A DNA stretch of 64,000 nucleotides from Halopseudomonas phragmitis (lineage in GTDB: Bacteria > Pseudomonadota > Gammaproteobacteria > Pseudomonadales > Pseudomonadaceae): the NCBI RefSeq assembly GCF_002056295.1, contig NZ_CP020100.1:3929501-3993500 (forward strand). The letters are read 5' to 3'. Shown here piece after piece: positions 1-8,847 of this stretch; position 1 is the stretch's first letter, and each line of letters starts with the position of its first letter. A program made the translations under genes and the position numbers. The notes under the pieces are model-generated. The model had not been told where the DNA came from. It saw nothing but the letters and a program-made list of their open reading frames with translations, and did not search any database.

Positions 1-44
1 CATTACGTTTACCTCAGCCGATACTGACGAGCTGGAGGAGCAGG

Positions 45-263
45 ATGGCAAGTAACAACCGCTTAAGAAAAACACCCATCGTAAGGGGTCGCACTGCCCG
101 CAGCATTGCGCAAGACTACGTTGCGGCCCTCCTGCTCGACTCCTCCAAGCATGCGGATGCGTTCGACAACGAGGCACTGACAGAAGCGGAACGCGAAATT
201 GCCAGAGATGAGGTTAAGCGCCTCGGTATCGAGTTACTGGAGCGCTATAAGTGCGAGCTGTAG
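45..263 (+). CDS. Small hypothetical protein, 72 aa
   Basis: I do not recognise this protein. It is small and charged, with a basic N-terminus and an acidic helical middle, and shows no signal peptide or membrane segment. A strong ribosome site (GGAGGAGC) lies just ahead of the ATG. It is read rightward, opposite to the late phage genes, and its stop lies 3 bp from the stop of the convergent endolysin gene. It may be a phage accessory gene or belong to the flanking chromosome. Confidence 0.5.
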   Translation: MASNNRLRKTPIVRGRTARSIAQDYVAALLLDSSKHADAFDNEALTEAEREIARDEVKRLGIELLERYKCEL

Positions 264-266
264 CAG

Positions 267-611
267 CTACCGCCGCCCATCATGCTCCAGGGAGTAGTGG
301 TTCCCATCATTGAACCGCCCACCCCAGGCGCCACCCAGAGACTCCCAATACTCACCCAACAGCCGGTGATCCTCTGTTTGGGTGAGGTACCGACCGTCAC
401 GGAACAAATTGAAGTCCACCGCCAGGCGCTGCTTGTGCAGCGATCCCGCTGAGCTGTACGACTTCTTTTCGCCAACCTGCCCATGCACTCGCGGGTCGCG
501 GTATGCGTCCCCGAACGTCAGCTCATAGCCATTCTGGTAGGCATACTCGATCAACAGGCCGATCATTCGAGTGAAGCGGCGCTGCTTCTGTCCAAGCGTT
601 TCTGTCATCAT
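267..611 (-). CDS. M15-family peptidase, probable phage endolysin
   Basis: 114 aa. The zinc-peptidase signature of M15 (VanY/D-Ala-D-Ala carboxypeptidase-like) is visible: a His-x6-Asp pair in SLHKQRLAVD and a second His near the C-terminus in GNHYSLE. Such enzymes cut the peptide stem of peptidoglycan to release phage. The longer frame opening at 641 runs through a terminator hairpin, so I place the start at the MM pair (611), which follows the ribosome site TGGAG. It is the last leftward late gene, behind the tail-tip genes and about 18 kb from the predicted holin. Confidence 0.75.
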   Translation of the reverse strand: MMTETLGQKQRRFTRMIGLLIEYAYQNGYELTFGDAYRDPRVHGQVGEKKSYSSAGSLHKQRLAVDFNLFRDGRYLTQTEDHRLLGEYWESLGGAWGGRFNDGNHYSLEHDGRR

Positions 612-625
612 TTTTCTCCAGGCAC

Positions 626-649
626 AAAAAAACCCGCACACAGCGGGTT
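626..649 (-). terminator. Intrinsic terminator just upstream of the endolysin
   Basis: In the leftward direction a 7-bp stem (643-649 pairing with 631-637, loop ACACA) is followed by a run of U (626-632). The endolysin ribosome site begins about 10 nt later. It would separate endolysin from the tail operon unless late transcription is antiterminated. Confidence 0.7.
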
Positions 650-742
650 ATGAGACATAGTTCAATTTTGTTTCAGGCTGGCTATAGCATTATTTGGAAG
701 TCAGCACGAGCGCATCGAGTTGACCTTTCAAGTGATTGGATT

Positions 743-768
743 ACCGGCTCCCTGGGGCCGGTTTTTTT
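743..768 (+). terminator. Rightward intrinsic terminator with no assigned gene
   Basis: ACCGGC (743-748) pairs with GCCGGT (757-762), followed by seven T on the + strand. The genes on both sides are leftward, so nothing annotated ends here. A weak rightward promoter-like pair (TTGTTT at 668, TTATTT at 690, spacer 16) lies upstream, leaving room for a short RNA of about 65-70 nt. Confidence 0.55.
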
Positions 769-825
769 ACTGGCAGCCCTCACACCAGCCGCCACGCACC
801 CCAGTTAAAAAAGGCCTGGAATCGG

Positions 826-1950
826 TTAAATCAGACTAGGCGTCAACGCGACAACAACGTTAGCCCCGTCAGCCCAGGCCACCGACTGCTCAAGCGGTAC
901 ATCGAAGTACCAGAAAAACTGCCCGCTGGATTCGTGATCAATCAGAAACGCCTGCTCGCCAGAAGGCAAGCTGGGACCGCTTAGGTAGTAGCGGGCAGCC
1001 TGATCCTGAGCCAGTGATTCAGGGCTACTCCCCTCAATTCTAAGGGTGTAATCGTCGCCAGACTCAACAACATAGAGCCCTGTGACCACAACCCCATCAA
1101 TGCCACCAAGCTCGGTTGATGCCGAGTTGAGAGACCCCATCGACGTGTCAGACCGGTATCCCTTCTCGACAGAACCGCCCTCACTGTACGACCCAACAGT
1201 TATATCGATAACAAAAGACTCAGGCGGGTCTATCGGGGACAGAGTCAGCGTGACTTGCTGCCCAACAGTCCAACCAGCAGATGCATCCATGTCAGAGAAC
1301 ATAATCTCCCACTCGGCCCCCTCATCTGCCGGCCAAACAACAAGCTCAGCAACCATCCCAGCCGGCACCCCGGTTCCCGCCACCGCGTAATACTGGATCG
1401 GAAACAAGCCTTCACAAGCACCCCAGGCATAGATCCCATGGGCCTCCCAGCCCGGCTCCAGCCAGCTGTCGGATGCAACCTCATAAACACTCAAAGCCAC
1501 CCCGGCAACCTCGGCCGGCGCGGCCAGAAGCTCACCGGCAAGCGGGTCAGCCCGGTATCCGTAGACCCGGGAATACGACTCAGACTCAGCCGATAGCTCA
1601 CCCACCACAAACACGAACTCAAGCTCACCCTCCGGGGGTTGCGGCGGATTCTCCAGCGCCGCCAGCCGGGCAAAAATGTCCTGCAACACCCCCGCAGTAA
1701 TAGCGCAGTACGCCCAGCTACCCTCCGGCCAGAGTTGATCATCGGTACCTTCCAACCCGCGCACCAGCTCAGCCAGGCCGGCCTGGACGGTGGCCTGCAC
1801 AATCTCCCAGCGGGTGGGCGTTGTCAGGCTGTCTGTCAGGGTGAGGCGGTAAAGGCCATCGGGGATGTCAATGGCAACAATCGCCGGGCCAGGGTCCAGC
1901 ACTATCGGGGCACTGAAGTTGTTTAGAAAAGAAAGATTCATCAGATCCAC
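826..1950 (-). CDS. Putative distal tail/fibre protein, 374 aa
   Basis: I do not recognise the family. The protein is acidic, rich in Gly, Ser, Tyr and Trp, and mostly beta-like, with no signal peptide. Its start overlaps the end of the preceding 550-aa gene by 10 bp, so the two are probably coupled. As the last structural gene before the endolysin it sits where receptor-binding or fibre proteins usually lie; this role is inferred from position only. A Pro-rich joint near residues 100-105 may separate an N-terminal attachment part from a C-terminal part. Confidence 0.6.
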   Translation of the reverse strand: MDLMNLSFLNNFSAPIVLDPGPAIVAIDIPDGLYRLTLTDSLTTPTRWEIVQATVQAGLAELVRGLEGTDDQLWPEGSWAYCAITAGVLQDIFARLAALENPPQPPEGELEFVFVVGELSAESESYSRVYGYRADPLAGELLAAPAEVAGVALSVYEVASDSWLEPGWEAHGIYAWGACEGLFPIQYYAVAGTGVPAGMVAELVVWPADEGAEWEIMFSDMDASAGWTVGQQVTLTLSPIDPPESFVIDITVGSYSEGGSVEKGYRSDTSMGSLNSASTELGGIDGVVVTGLYVVESGDDYTLRIEGSSPESLAQDQAARYYLSGPSLPSGEQAFLIDHESSGQFFWYFDVPLEQSVAWADGANVVVALTPSLI

Positions 1951-3593
1951 CCGGCGATCAAAATGTCAGGGTAGTCGACCACTCTAGCAGTCTCGCCCGT
2001 CATGGGGTTGTAATAGGCCTCCTCATAAGGGCCGCTCGGGCGGCCCGCATACGAAGAGATATGAAAGTCATCGCCGACGGACCCTGCCGGCGTCAGCACA
2101 CCCGTGACCAGGGCCGAACTCCAGGGGTTTTGCCCGGAGTCCCGCTTGTTCACGGCAACAAAGCCAAACGTTTTACCGCAGCCCGTAGCCGCTGGCTTGC
2201 AGTCAATCATGCTCGAAGGAAAAGAAAGTTCCGGGCGCCGCACGATTGCAAATGGCGCATACAACCCCGGCTCCCTGGGCACCATGCTGTAAATACTTTG
2301 GGGGTCAAACGGGATTTCAAATGGAGTCTCGCTTGTATAAGTAAAAGTTTCGTCTCTTACATGCGAAAGCTCACCGAAGGTCTCTATTACATCTCGCTCA
2401 ACAGTGCCAGACATTCTTTCGCCATCAATGATGCCGCGGAAGACGGTATCAATATTCATTGTCTGAACATAATCAAAGCTATAGTTATAACTTTTGGTGC
2501 TCCCTCCGGCACTCAGATTAACAACCATACTGCGCTTGCACTGCCGGGTGCCTCTATATCTTGCGAAGTTATAATACTCACTATCAGGCGTTTCCTTTTC
2601 CCCGTATGTGCCGTCTATATCACTCACATCAAGCCAGTTATATGAATAACTCATCCGAACCAGCTCGACACTTCCTGCAGCATTGTACCAACCGCCGAGC
2701 ACAACGCCCGAGTGCGCAACCGTGTATTCAACCCAGCCCACTCTAAATGGCTTTAGAACATCAAAAGATTGACCAGGACCAACGGTCCAGCTTGCAGGCT
2801 GGCTAGGGGCATATCGCCAGGAGATCAATTGCCCAGTGTCTTTGTCTATGCCAGAGATATAGGCATTTTCATCCCAATTGTAACTGTACTCGCCGACACA
2901 GGCTTCAGCATTGGCAATCACTACAACATCAACTGACCAGTTCCAATCTTCATCAGCGCTTATAACAATTTCGAAAACACCGTAATAAAAAGCGTAGGTG
3001 ACACTGCCGCTAACATAGCTACCGACCAAGCCATACAAACGCCGTGACCCGTCTGGCGACCGGTCAAACTGGTGAACTAATCCACCAACACCAAGCACGA
3101 TATCATCCCCAAAATAAGGGTGACGCAACACGGTATATCCAGACAATATACTGGACGGAATTTCAAACTCAGCAAGAGCAGGAGGATTACCAGGGCCGGA
3201 GTACTCAAAATCATAAAGCTCACGTTCACCAATTCCGCCATCAGCCTTGACTCGAATGCCAACCTTCCTGAGCACCCCGTTCACAGAGATAAGGCCGCTC
3301 CCAATATCCAGCAGACGCACAGAGCGCGACTCAGCCCCCGCGTCATCCAAACACTGTGAAAATGGCGGCTCAGGCAAGCCCAAGTCCCACAGCGCGGCAT
3401 CTTTTCGACCACGGTACAACTCAGAAAATGAAAAACTGGAGACGTTCGGCGGGTTGGGCAGGTTGCGCGGCGGGTGACCATTATCCGGAATCAGCCAGTT
3501 CTGACCAGCATCAAAGTAGACCAGGCCATGCCAGGGGTACGGGTCAATAGCCTCAATGCTCAGCGGCCCCTCCCAGTTAAACTCACAGCTCAT
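1941..3593 (-). CDS. Putative tail-tip protein, 550 aa
   Basis: No family was recognised. It is long, Tyr/Ser/Gly/Trp-rich, with a beta-rich look and several Cys (for example around residues 80, 230 and 485). The middle of the gene (about 2330-3300) is visibly more AT-rich than the flanking tail genes, as often seen in exchanged host-range genes. It overlaps its neighbours on both sides by a few bases (3590-3593 and 1941-1950), showing tight coupling. Receptor-binding or baseplate function is inferred from position. Confidence 0.6.
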   Translation of the reverse strand: MSCEFNWEGPLSIEAIDPYPWHGLVYFDAGQNWLIPDNGHPPRNLPNPPNVSSFSFSELYRGRKDAALWDLGLPEPPFSQCLDDAGAESRSVRLLDIGSGLISVNGVLRKVGIRVKADGGIGERELYDFEYSGPGNPPALAEFEIPSSILSGYTVLRHPYFGDDIVLGVGGLVHQFDRSPDGSRRLYGLVGSYVSGSVTYAFYYGVFEIVISADEDWNWSVDVVVIANAEACVGEYSYNWDENAYISGIDKDTGQLISWRYAPSQPASWTVGPGQSFDVLKPFRVGWVEYTVAHSGVVLGGWYNAAGSVELVRMSYSYNWLDVSDIDGTYGEKETPDSEYYNFARYRGTRQCKRSMVVNLSAGGSTKSYNYSFDYVQTMNIDTVFRGIIDGERMSGTVERDVIETFGELSHVRDETFTYTSETPFEIPFDPQSIYSMVPREPGLYAPFAIVRRPELSFPSSMIDCKPAATGCGKTFGFVAVNKRDSGQNPWSSALVTGVLTPAGSVGDDFHISSYAGRPSGPYEEAYYNPMTGETARVVDYPDILIAGWI

Positions 3594-3952
3594 AGATTCC
3601 CGGCCTCGGCAAAGTTGATCACAATCTCCCGGCCCTCTGCGTCCAGCACGGTCATAGAGTCAATTTTCCGCACACGGAAATAGCCGCTGCCGTCGATGGT
3701 CGGAAGGAACACAGGTTCGGCGCTGTAAGTGCGCGAAACCTCTGTCAACGGGCTGGCGATACCTGCGCCGCCGCCCTCCCCGGTTCCCGGTTGCAGGTTT
3801 ACCTCAGCCTGGCCGCGCCGCCCTGGAATTGCTCCGCGCGGCTCCTCTTGGCGTAATTGACGTGGCTCACGAGCTGGCGGAATCAGCCCGGCCAGATCAG
3901 AGAGCAGCCGCTGCCCCTGACGCTGATTATTCGCACTCTGCGTCATCGTCAA
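3590..3952 (-). CDS. Hypothetical tail-module protein, 120 aa
   Basis: The N-terminal half is Gln/Arg/Pro-rich and probably disordered. The C-terminal half (about residues 75-120) looks like a small beta domain. Start and stop overlap the neighbouring tail genes by 4 bp (ATGA type), so it belongs to the same translationally coupled unit. The function is unknown; it may be a linker or small baseplate component. Confidence 0.55.
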   Translation of the reverse strand: MTMTQSANNQRQGQRLLSDLAGLIPPAREPRQLRQEEPRGAIPGRRGQAEVNLQPGTGEGGGAGIASPLTEVSRTYSAEPVFLPTIDGSGYFRVRKIDSMTVLDAEGREIVINFAEAGNL

Positions 3953-5664
3953 ATCTCCAACAGATCAATTGGCGGTGCCACCCGATAGGTGGATGACTGG
4001 CTCGCGGCGATCTCATCACGCCACTGCGCCGGTATCTCAGGTGTATCCACAGCAAAACGGCGCGGATAACGGTCTTCCGGCGCTCCATTGCCTATGGAAT
4101 AGTTACCCGCAAACCCCGGCAGCGACTCGTCATAAGGCGGACTCTCTATACGCAGCCCCAACTGCGTCGGCTGTACTACCGGGACATTTGGGCTCCAGTC
4201 GTCAACAAAAGCGGGGGCATCCGGTACAACGAGAGGATCAGCTACCGCATTCTCTGCCCCTTGACTGACTGCCAACGTGATAGTCAGCAACGCCGCGCCG
4301 GTGTCCATGTCCAGATCATCGGTCAACTCAGTAACAGTACCGGTGATGCAAGCCTGATCATCCAGTTTCAAGCGCTGCCCCAGATCCACACCCAAGGCAT
4401 GAGCCAACGGAATCTGCCAACTGACCAAGTTGCCCCGCTGCGCGGCCAGCAACTGCGCTTTCGCTCGGTGCAAAGCAGTCAGCACTGCATTATCAAGGCG
4501 CGCCTGATCACGCCGAGGCAGCTGGGTTTCCGGCTCATCATCGCCAACCAGCCCGCCAGCCGCTCCCCGGCTTTCCTCCCACAGCCTGTCACTATCCGTA
4601 TCGGTATCCAGAACAACACGCTCGCGCGCAATCACCTCACCGACAGCAGCGACAGCAGCCGGGATCTCCAGCCGTATCGGGTAGCGCTCAACCGCGCGCT
4701 GGGTCCAGCGGATCGAAGCGCGCCAATCTGCCCCCAGTAAAAGGTCTGTGTTTTTGTTGTACCAAGGCTGAGGCAGGTTCGGCAGATCCCCCGGCAGGCG
4801 ATACCACTCGGCATAAGCTACCCACCACCCAGCCTGCTCCGTAGCCTGAATGATCATGGGTATGTCCGGCAGCTCAGTAGAGTCCTCACGCCATGCCAGC
4901 AGCCCCTGAACCCCCACAAGTCCTCCGGTACCAGGGTGCTGCCAACTGTAACGCTGGTAGCGCTGCCGGTATCGTGTGTAGCGATAATCCAACTCCAGCT
5001 CGACTACATTCGTGGTATCACTCAGCGAGGCCAACGCCACATCAAGCGACTGATACAGCGTGCTGCCCTGAGTGAAAACATAGCTGGTGCCCGCCGAGTA
5101 CCAGTTCGTTATGCGCGGCTGACCATTCATGGTCACGCTCAAACTGACGGTTTGAGTGCTCAGGCGCTCCTGGGCATATTCCCAGCGGCTGCGCCCTTCG
5201 CGCGGCTCAAACACATCGGCGCTCCACCAGCCACCAACCAGTAGATCTATCTGCTCAAAAGGCATAGTCTCAATCGAGTCGGCCAGGCGTGTTGTCGCCT
5301 CGCAACTCAGAACCCGGCTGAGTACGTCGAATTCTGGCTGCACCAGGTAGCCAGTAAACCGCCGCACGCTGGTTTGCGCCTCTCCCAACAACACGAAATC
5401 CAGTTGCACCGGCATGCCTGTGTAGGCAGCGATGTCCACCGGATCTGGCCCAAGCCAAAGCGCAAAGCTGCACACGCTATCACCCTGCTCTGGCCGGCTG
5501 ATACGCACCGCCCCAGCCAGACTGGCCGACACATCAGTACCACCCAACGTCAGGGCTATATCCCATACAAAGCTGTCACCGGGCTCCAGCTCCACCGCCG
5601 CGCCGCTTGCCCCACCCCACAGCCTATTGAGCGGCCCACTGTTTAGAGGGTTGCTATTGAGCAT
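3949..5664 (-). CDS. Large tail protein, putative baseplate/hub component
   Basis: 571 aa, no signal peptide. It follows the tape measure and a 165-aa protein, the place where siphophages keep distal-tail and hub proteins. The first 170 residues look like a beta-rich docking domain; the middle has a long Tyr/Trp-rich stretch; residues about 330-420 are helical with many Arg and Glu. I could not find a lambda gpJ-like or classical hub motif, so the assignment is positional. The C-terminus lists short Pro/Asp-rich segments typical of exposed loops. Confidence 0.6.
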   Translation of the reverse strand: MLNSNPLNSGPLNRLWGGASGAAVELEPGDSFVWDIALTLGGTDVSASLAGAVRISRPEQGDSVCSFALWLGPDPVDIAAYTGMPVQLDFVLLGEAQTSVRRFTGYLVQPEFDVLSRVLSCEATTRLADSIETMPFEQIDLLVGGWWSADVFEPREGRSRWEYAQERLSTQTVSLSVTMNGQPRITNWYSAGTSYVFTQGSTLYQSLDVALASLSDTTNVVELELDYRYTRYRQRYQRYSWQHPGTGGLVGVQGLLAWREDSTELPDIPMIIQATEQAGWWVAYAEWYRLPGDLPNLPQPWYNKNTDLLLGADWRASIRWTQRAVERYPIRLEIPAAVAAVGEVIARERVVLDTDTDSDRLWEESRGAAGGLVGDDEPETQLPRRDQARLDNAVLTALHRAKAQLLAAQRGNLVSWQIPLAHALGVDLGQRLKLDDQACITGTVTELTDDLDMDTGAALLTITLAVSQGAENAVADPLVVPDAPAFVDDWSPNVPVVQPTQLGLRIESPPYDESLPGFAGNYSIGNGAPEDRYPRRFAVDTPEIPAQWRDEIAASQSSTYRVAPPIDLLEI

Positions 5665-5665
5665 G

Positions 5666-6163
5666 TCAAACCTCGCGGCAGAAAAGCTGCCAACTCACAA
5701 CCCGGTCAGCCAGGCTAGCGGGTGGCGGTGTGCATAGCACAGTGAACCGGGGGTACCAGACGACTTCATACAGCGATGCACCGGCTACCGGGGTCATGCT
5801 TGCCACACGGCCGACCATCTCCACTGGCGTACTCACCCGGCGTCCACTCACCAGCGCTTCTGCGATGACCGACTCATCCGGTCGGGCGTCACTGGTAAGT
5901 GTCGCCTGCGGCAGAACTGTACTCAGCCGCATTGGGGCAGGGCTCCACAGCTCGTGGTAAGCATCCCAGTCAAGAGAGTCCAGACCGGTATCTATCCAAC
6001 CAGTGCCCGTAATGGTGATAGTTCTTTTCTTGAAGTGGCGCATGCGCACCGGTCGACCACCGCTCAGCACTGCATCTGTGTAGCCGTCGGGAGCGTCATA
6101 GCTTACGGCAGGCACACCGGAACATAGCGTCACCGGGATGCCGCCGAGGATGAGTTCAGGCAT
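5666..6163 (-). CDS. Putative distal tail protein, 165 aa
   Basis: It lies directly downstream of the tape measure and 1 bp from the next tail gene. The sequence is beta-rich and acidic, opening with MPELILGGIPV. Its size and place fit distal-tail or tail-tip adaptor proteins of long-tailed phages, which close the tail tube and hold the baseplate. The family itself is not recognised. Confidence 0.55.
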   Translation of the reverse strand: MPELILGGIPVTLCSGVPAVSYDAPDGYTDAVLSGGRPVRMRHFKKRTITITGTGWIDTGLDSLDWDAYHELWSPAPMRLSTVLPQATLTSDARPDESVIAEALVSGRRVSTPVEMVGRVASMTPVAGASLYEVVWYPRFTVLCTPPPASLADRVVSWQLFCREV

Positions 6164-6167
6164 GAGG

Positions 6168-8252
6168 TCAGTTCCGTTTCAATTTGCTCAGCCGCACAAA
6201 GCGGGCCAGCTCATCAAGCACCTGTGGCTGACCGCTCAGTTCGAAAGGCTTCCCATCAAGAGATAGGTGCAAAGGCGCACCAGAGGCAGGAGGATTAAAA
6301 TCACCCACCAGGCCACCATCAGCGAAGCGTGGCAACTGCATACCGTTGATCATGTCCAGCAAGTGAGTTCCATACTTGCGTACCGCAGCCGCCTGAATCA
6401 TGTACTCACCATTCGAGCCATACATAAGAATGCTGTCGCTGGTGCCAGTGCCCGGCCCGCGAATCAGACCACCGCTGGCGTACCCCGGCAAACTGTCACC
6501 GCCACCCGGAGCCTGGACCCGCACGGGCAATATCAGCTCATTACCGAGCTGCCTGGCCAGTTCCATGATCTGGCTACGCACTTTATTCAGGCTGGCTTCA
6601 TCCATCTCAAAGGAGATAGAAGTGCTTTTGAGTTCCTCAGCCTGCTTGGCCAGGTCTGCCATTTCCAAGCGAATGGCCTGCAGCTTCTCTTCGGCCCGGG
6701 TCTGCTCTATGTCATTAGCAGCCAGCTCAATGGCCTCAAGCTCTTTGATAAAGCCAGCAAAGCCATAGGTGTTCTCTCCAGCCTCGGCCAACTCTTGCAA
6801 CATCTGCAGAGCAGCCTGTGCTTGGCGCTGGGCATCTTCAACATCCCCCCTGGTAAGCGCTTGTCGCGCTCCAGCCTTGAGCGCCTGCGCCGCCCCGTAG
6901 GATGCCTCCTGAGTGCCTCCGAGCTTTGTCAGCGCATCCCGGTACCGCTGCTCAATCTTGAGCCTGTCGGCGCGAACCTTCTCAATATCACGCTGGGCCG
7001 CTCGCTCCTGTGAAACCAGGCGCCTGGCCGCTGTCTCAGCGTCCTTAATCTGCTGCTCCTGGAGAGTGCGCAGGTCACTTAGATACTTCCGGTAATCTGC
7101 CAGTTGCCGATCATGCAACTCTCTCGCCTCAGCCTCAGCCTGCTGAGCAACAGCCCGCAACTCTGCGCTCATCCCTGTTTGCTGCTCGATCAAGGCATCC
7201 CTGTATTCCCGCCACGCAGCCAATCGCCGCTCAATCTCAGCATCACTCAGCCAAAGATCGAGAATGCCCCACCCATTGGCGGCAGCCTCCAGCTTTTGAA
7301 TTTCCTTGTTGGCACGATCAAGATCAGAAACCCCTCCCAGAATGCGGGCCGCGATGTAACCCAGGTCATCACCCAGCGTCACAACCCCACTCCCAGCCTC
7401 AACCGACAAGGCCGCAAGATTCACAAGAGCAGAAGTCAGCCTGACGATGTTTTCAACAACAACAGGGTCTGACAGGGTTTTTTTGAGTTCACCCAGCGCC
7501 TCAATCAATGGCGCCATATCCGTTTGACCAACAGCCTCCTGAATAGCCCGCTCAATCTGCACCATTGCGTCGCCAACGGTGATATTCATGCCATCTACAG
7601 CATCACCCAGGCTATCCAGCTGGCTGTTGATCGCTGGAATAACCTTCTCACTGGTCAACTCTCCTGCCGACGCCAAGCGGATCAGCTCTTGCCTTGTAAC
7701 CCCCAGGCCACGGGCCAGCGCCTCAGCCAAAGCTGGAGTCCGTTCAATTACGGCATTAAAAGCATCACCCCGCAGCACGCCCTGCTGCATCGCACGGCTC
7801 ACTTGCTGAATAACCGCCTCGGCGGCCTGCCCCTTGGCAGCACTAGCAACCAACCCTAGGTTCACCGCTTCGGTAAAGTTCAGGATTTCATTGTCAGTAA
7901 AACCACGCTCGCGCAACGGCTGCAGAGAGTTGATAAACAACTCAGCGTTGTTAGCCATACTGGTAAAGGTGCGGTCGCTGATATCACGAATGCGATCAAG
8001 ACTGCGCTCGTAGTCCTCCTGAGTCCCGGTGGCTATCTTCAGCCGGTCGGTCATCTCAACCCAAGAATCAGAAATTCTGGTTACCGAGCGCAAAGCCCCT
8101 GACAAAGCCTGAACACTGAAATAAGCCTTGATCGCTCGACCAGCAGTTTTCAATTGCTGCTCAAGGCTATTCAGATCATCGCTGACTTCCTTGAACGTCT
8201 GACGGGTGCTGTTCTTACCCTCAATGACAAGCTGAGTCTTGACTCTGGACAT
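6168..8252 (-). CDS. Tail tape measure protein
   Basis: 694 aa. Residues about 70-230 match the TIGR02675-type tape measure N-terminal domain (RGFTDNEILNFTEAVNLG, then the AAEAVIQQVSRAMQQG region). A long charged coiled coil occupies about 300-580. The C-terminus has the Gly-rich ending common in tape measures (GGLIRGPGTGTSDSI). The protein sets tail length and is ejected with the DNA. At under 700 aa it predicts a short tail for a siphovirus. The start codon overlaps the stop of the frameshifted chaperone in TAATG, as in other G/GT-tape measure clusters. Confidence 0.92.
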   Translation of the reverse strand: MSRVKTQLVIEGKNSTRQTFKEVSDDLNSLEQQLKTAGRAIKAYFSVQALSGALRSVTRISDSWVEMTDRLKIATGTQEDYERSLDRIRDISDRTFTSMANNAELFINSLQPLRERGFTDNEILNFTEAVNLGLVASAAKGQAAEAVIQQVSRAMQQGVLRGDAFNAVIERTPALAEALARGLGVTRQELIRLASAGELTSEKVIPAINSQLDSLGDAVDGMNITVGDAMVQIERAIQEAVGQTDMAPLIEALGELKKTLSDPVVVENIVRLTSALVNLAALSVEAGSGVVTLGDDLGYIAARILGGVSDLDRANKEIQKLEAAANGWGILDLWLSDAEIERRLAAWREYRDALIEQQTGMSAELRAVAQQAEAEARELHDRQLADYRKYLSDLRTLQEQQIKDAETAARRLVSQERAAQRDIEKVRADRLKIEQRYRDALTKLGGTQEASYGAAQALKAGARQALTRGDVEDAQRQAQAALQMLQELAEAGENTYGFAGFIKELEAIELAANDIEQTRAEEKLQAIRLEMADLAKQAEELKSTSISFEMDEASLNKVRSQIMELARQLGNELILPVRVQAPGGGDSLPGYASGGLIRGPGTGTSDSILMYGSNGEYMIQAAAVRKYGTHLLDMINGMQLPRFADGGLVGDFNPPASGAPLHLSLDGKPFELSGQPQVLDELARFVRLSKLKRN

Positions 8253-8793
8253 TACCCGATATCCTTCATGACCTTGCGGAAGTCAGCCCCAGACACCTGC
8301 GCTGCACGCGCGGCAATCAGAGCGATGCGGTTAGCAGCCCGATCCTCGACGGCAATGGCCTTATTGAATGCCTCGATCTGCGCCAGGGTGTAACCTCTAA
8401 TGTCCTGCAGGTGGTGCCCTGCCCGTATCAGTCGCTGAACGATTTCGCTCCATTCAGCTTGTCGACCATTGCGGGCAGAGCTTCGCCGAAAAAACCAGCA
8501 TTCTCAGCTACCACAGCAACCAGCAACTGCACAGCCACCGTTGCTGGCAAACGCTTGCGCTGCCACCAGCTCAGGTCAGTCGTCACCGCCAGCACCTTCT
8601 GCAGTTGGCCGGCATGCGTGGCGGCATACCGGTTGATCTGCTGCACATTCGCGTTGCTTAGCAGTCCCATCAGTTCAGCCGCTGCCTGGCCATACAGCTC
8701 AAAGTGTTCAAGCGTTACCGGCTTGAGCTTCACAGGCTTGCCGGCCAGCACTACTTCGCCCGGCTCCGGGAAAAGGATATTCAGGTTAGACAT
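8252..8793 (-). CDS. Tail assembly chaperone, -1 frameshift product (GT-like)
   Basis: Ribosomes slipping back one base at T TTT TTC (8494-8488) leave the 121-aa frame after codon 102 and read a second open frame of 78 codons to the TAA at 8254-8252, giving a 180-aa protein. The extension is helical and charged (it contains IEAFNKAIAVEDR) and ends exactly at the tape measure start. This reproduces the lambda G/GT arrangement, where the longer form recruits the tape measure and the short form coats it. The frame was read directly; the slippage itself is inferred. Confidence 0.82.
8428..8793 (-). CDS. Tail assembly chaperone, unshifted form (G-like)
   Basis: 121 aa. Start chosen at the ATG giving MSNLNILFPEP, preceded by CGGAG; the GTG frame opening five codons earlier (8808) would use the ribosome site itself as coding sequence. 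The protein sits between the major tail gene region and the tape measure, the fixed place of tail chaperones. An in-frame slippery heptamer near the 3' end supports the call. An intrinsic terminator (8805-8836) lies immediately upstream. Confidence 0.85.
   Translation of the reverse strand: MSNLNILFPEPGEVVLAGKPVKLKPVTLEHFELYGQAAAELMGLLSNANVQQINRYAATHAGQLQKVLAVTTDLSWWQRKRLPATVAVQLLVAVVAENAGFFGEALPAMVDKLNGAKSFSD
8488..8494 (-). promoter_or_regulatory. Programmed -1 frameshift site T TTT TTC
   Basis: The heptamer fits X XXY YYZ exactly and is in register with the chaperone frame (GGT TTT TTC at codons 105-107 of the long frame opening at 8808). The -1 frame beyond it stays open for 78 codons to the tape measure start. 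Confidence 0.85.
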
Positions 8794-8804
8794 ACAATCT
8801 CCGG

Positions 8805-8836
8805 GCACAAAAAAACCCGCCGAGGCGGGTTTGTGC
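8805..8836 (-). terminator. Intrinsic terminator between DUF4124 gene and tail chaperone
   Basis: A long GC stem (ACCCGCC with GGCGGGT, extended by GCACAAA with TTTGTGC) is followed leftward by seven U. It ends the DUF4124 transcript and sits about 12 nt before the chaperone start codon. Confidence 0.8.
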
Positions 8837-8847
8837 TTGAACTTAAA

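Noticed and set aside
702-768. tRNA gene at the endolysin side as an att site
   Set aside because: No cloverleaf or CCA end could be built; only a terminator is convincing.
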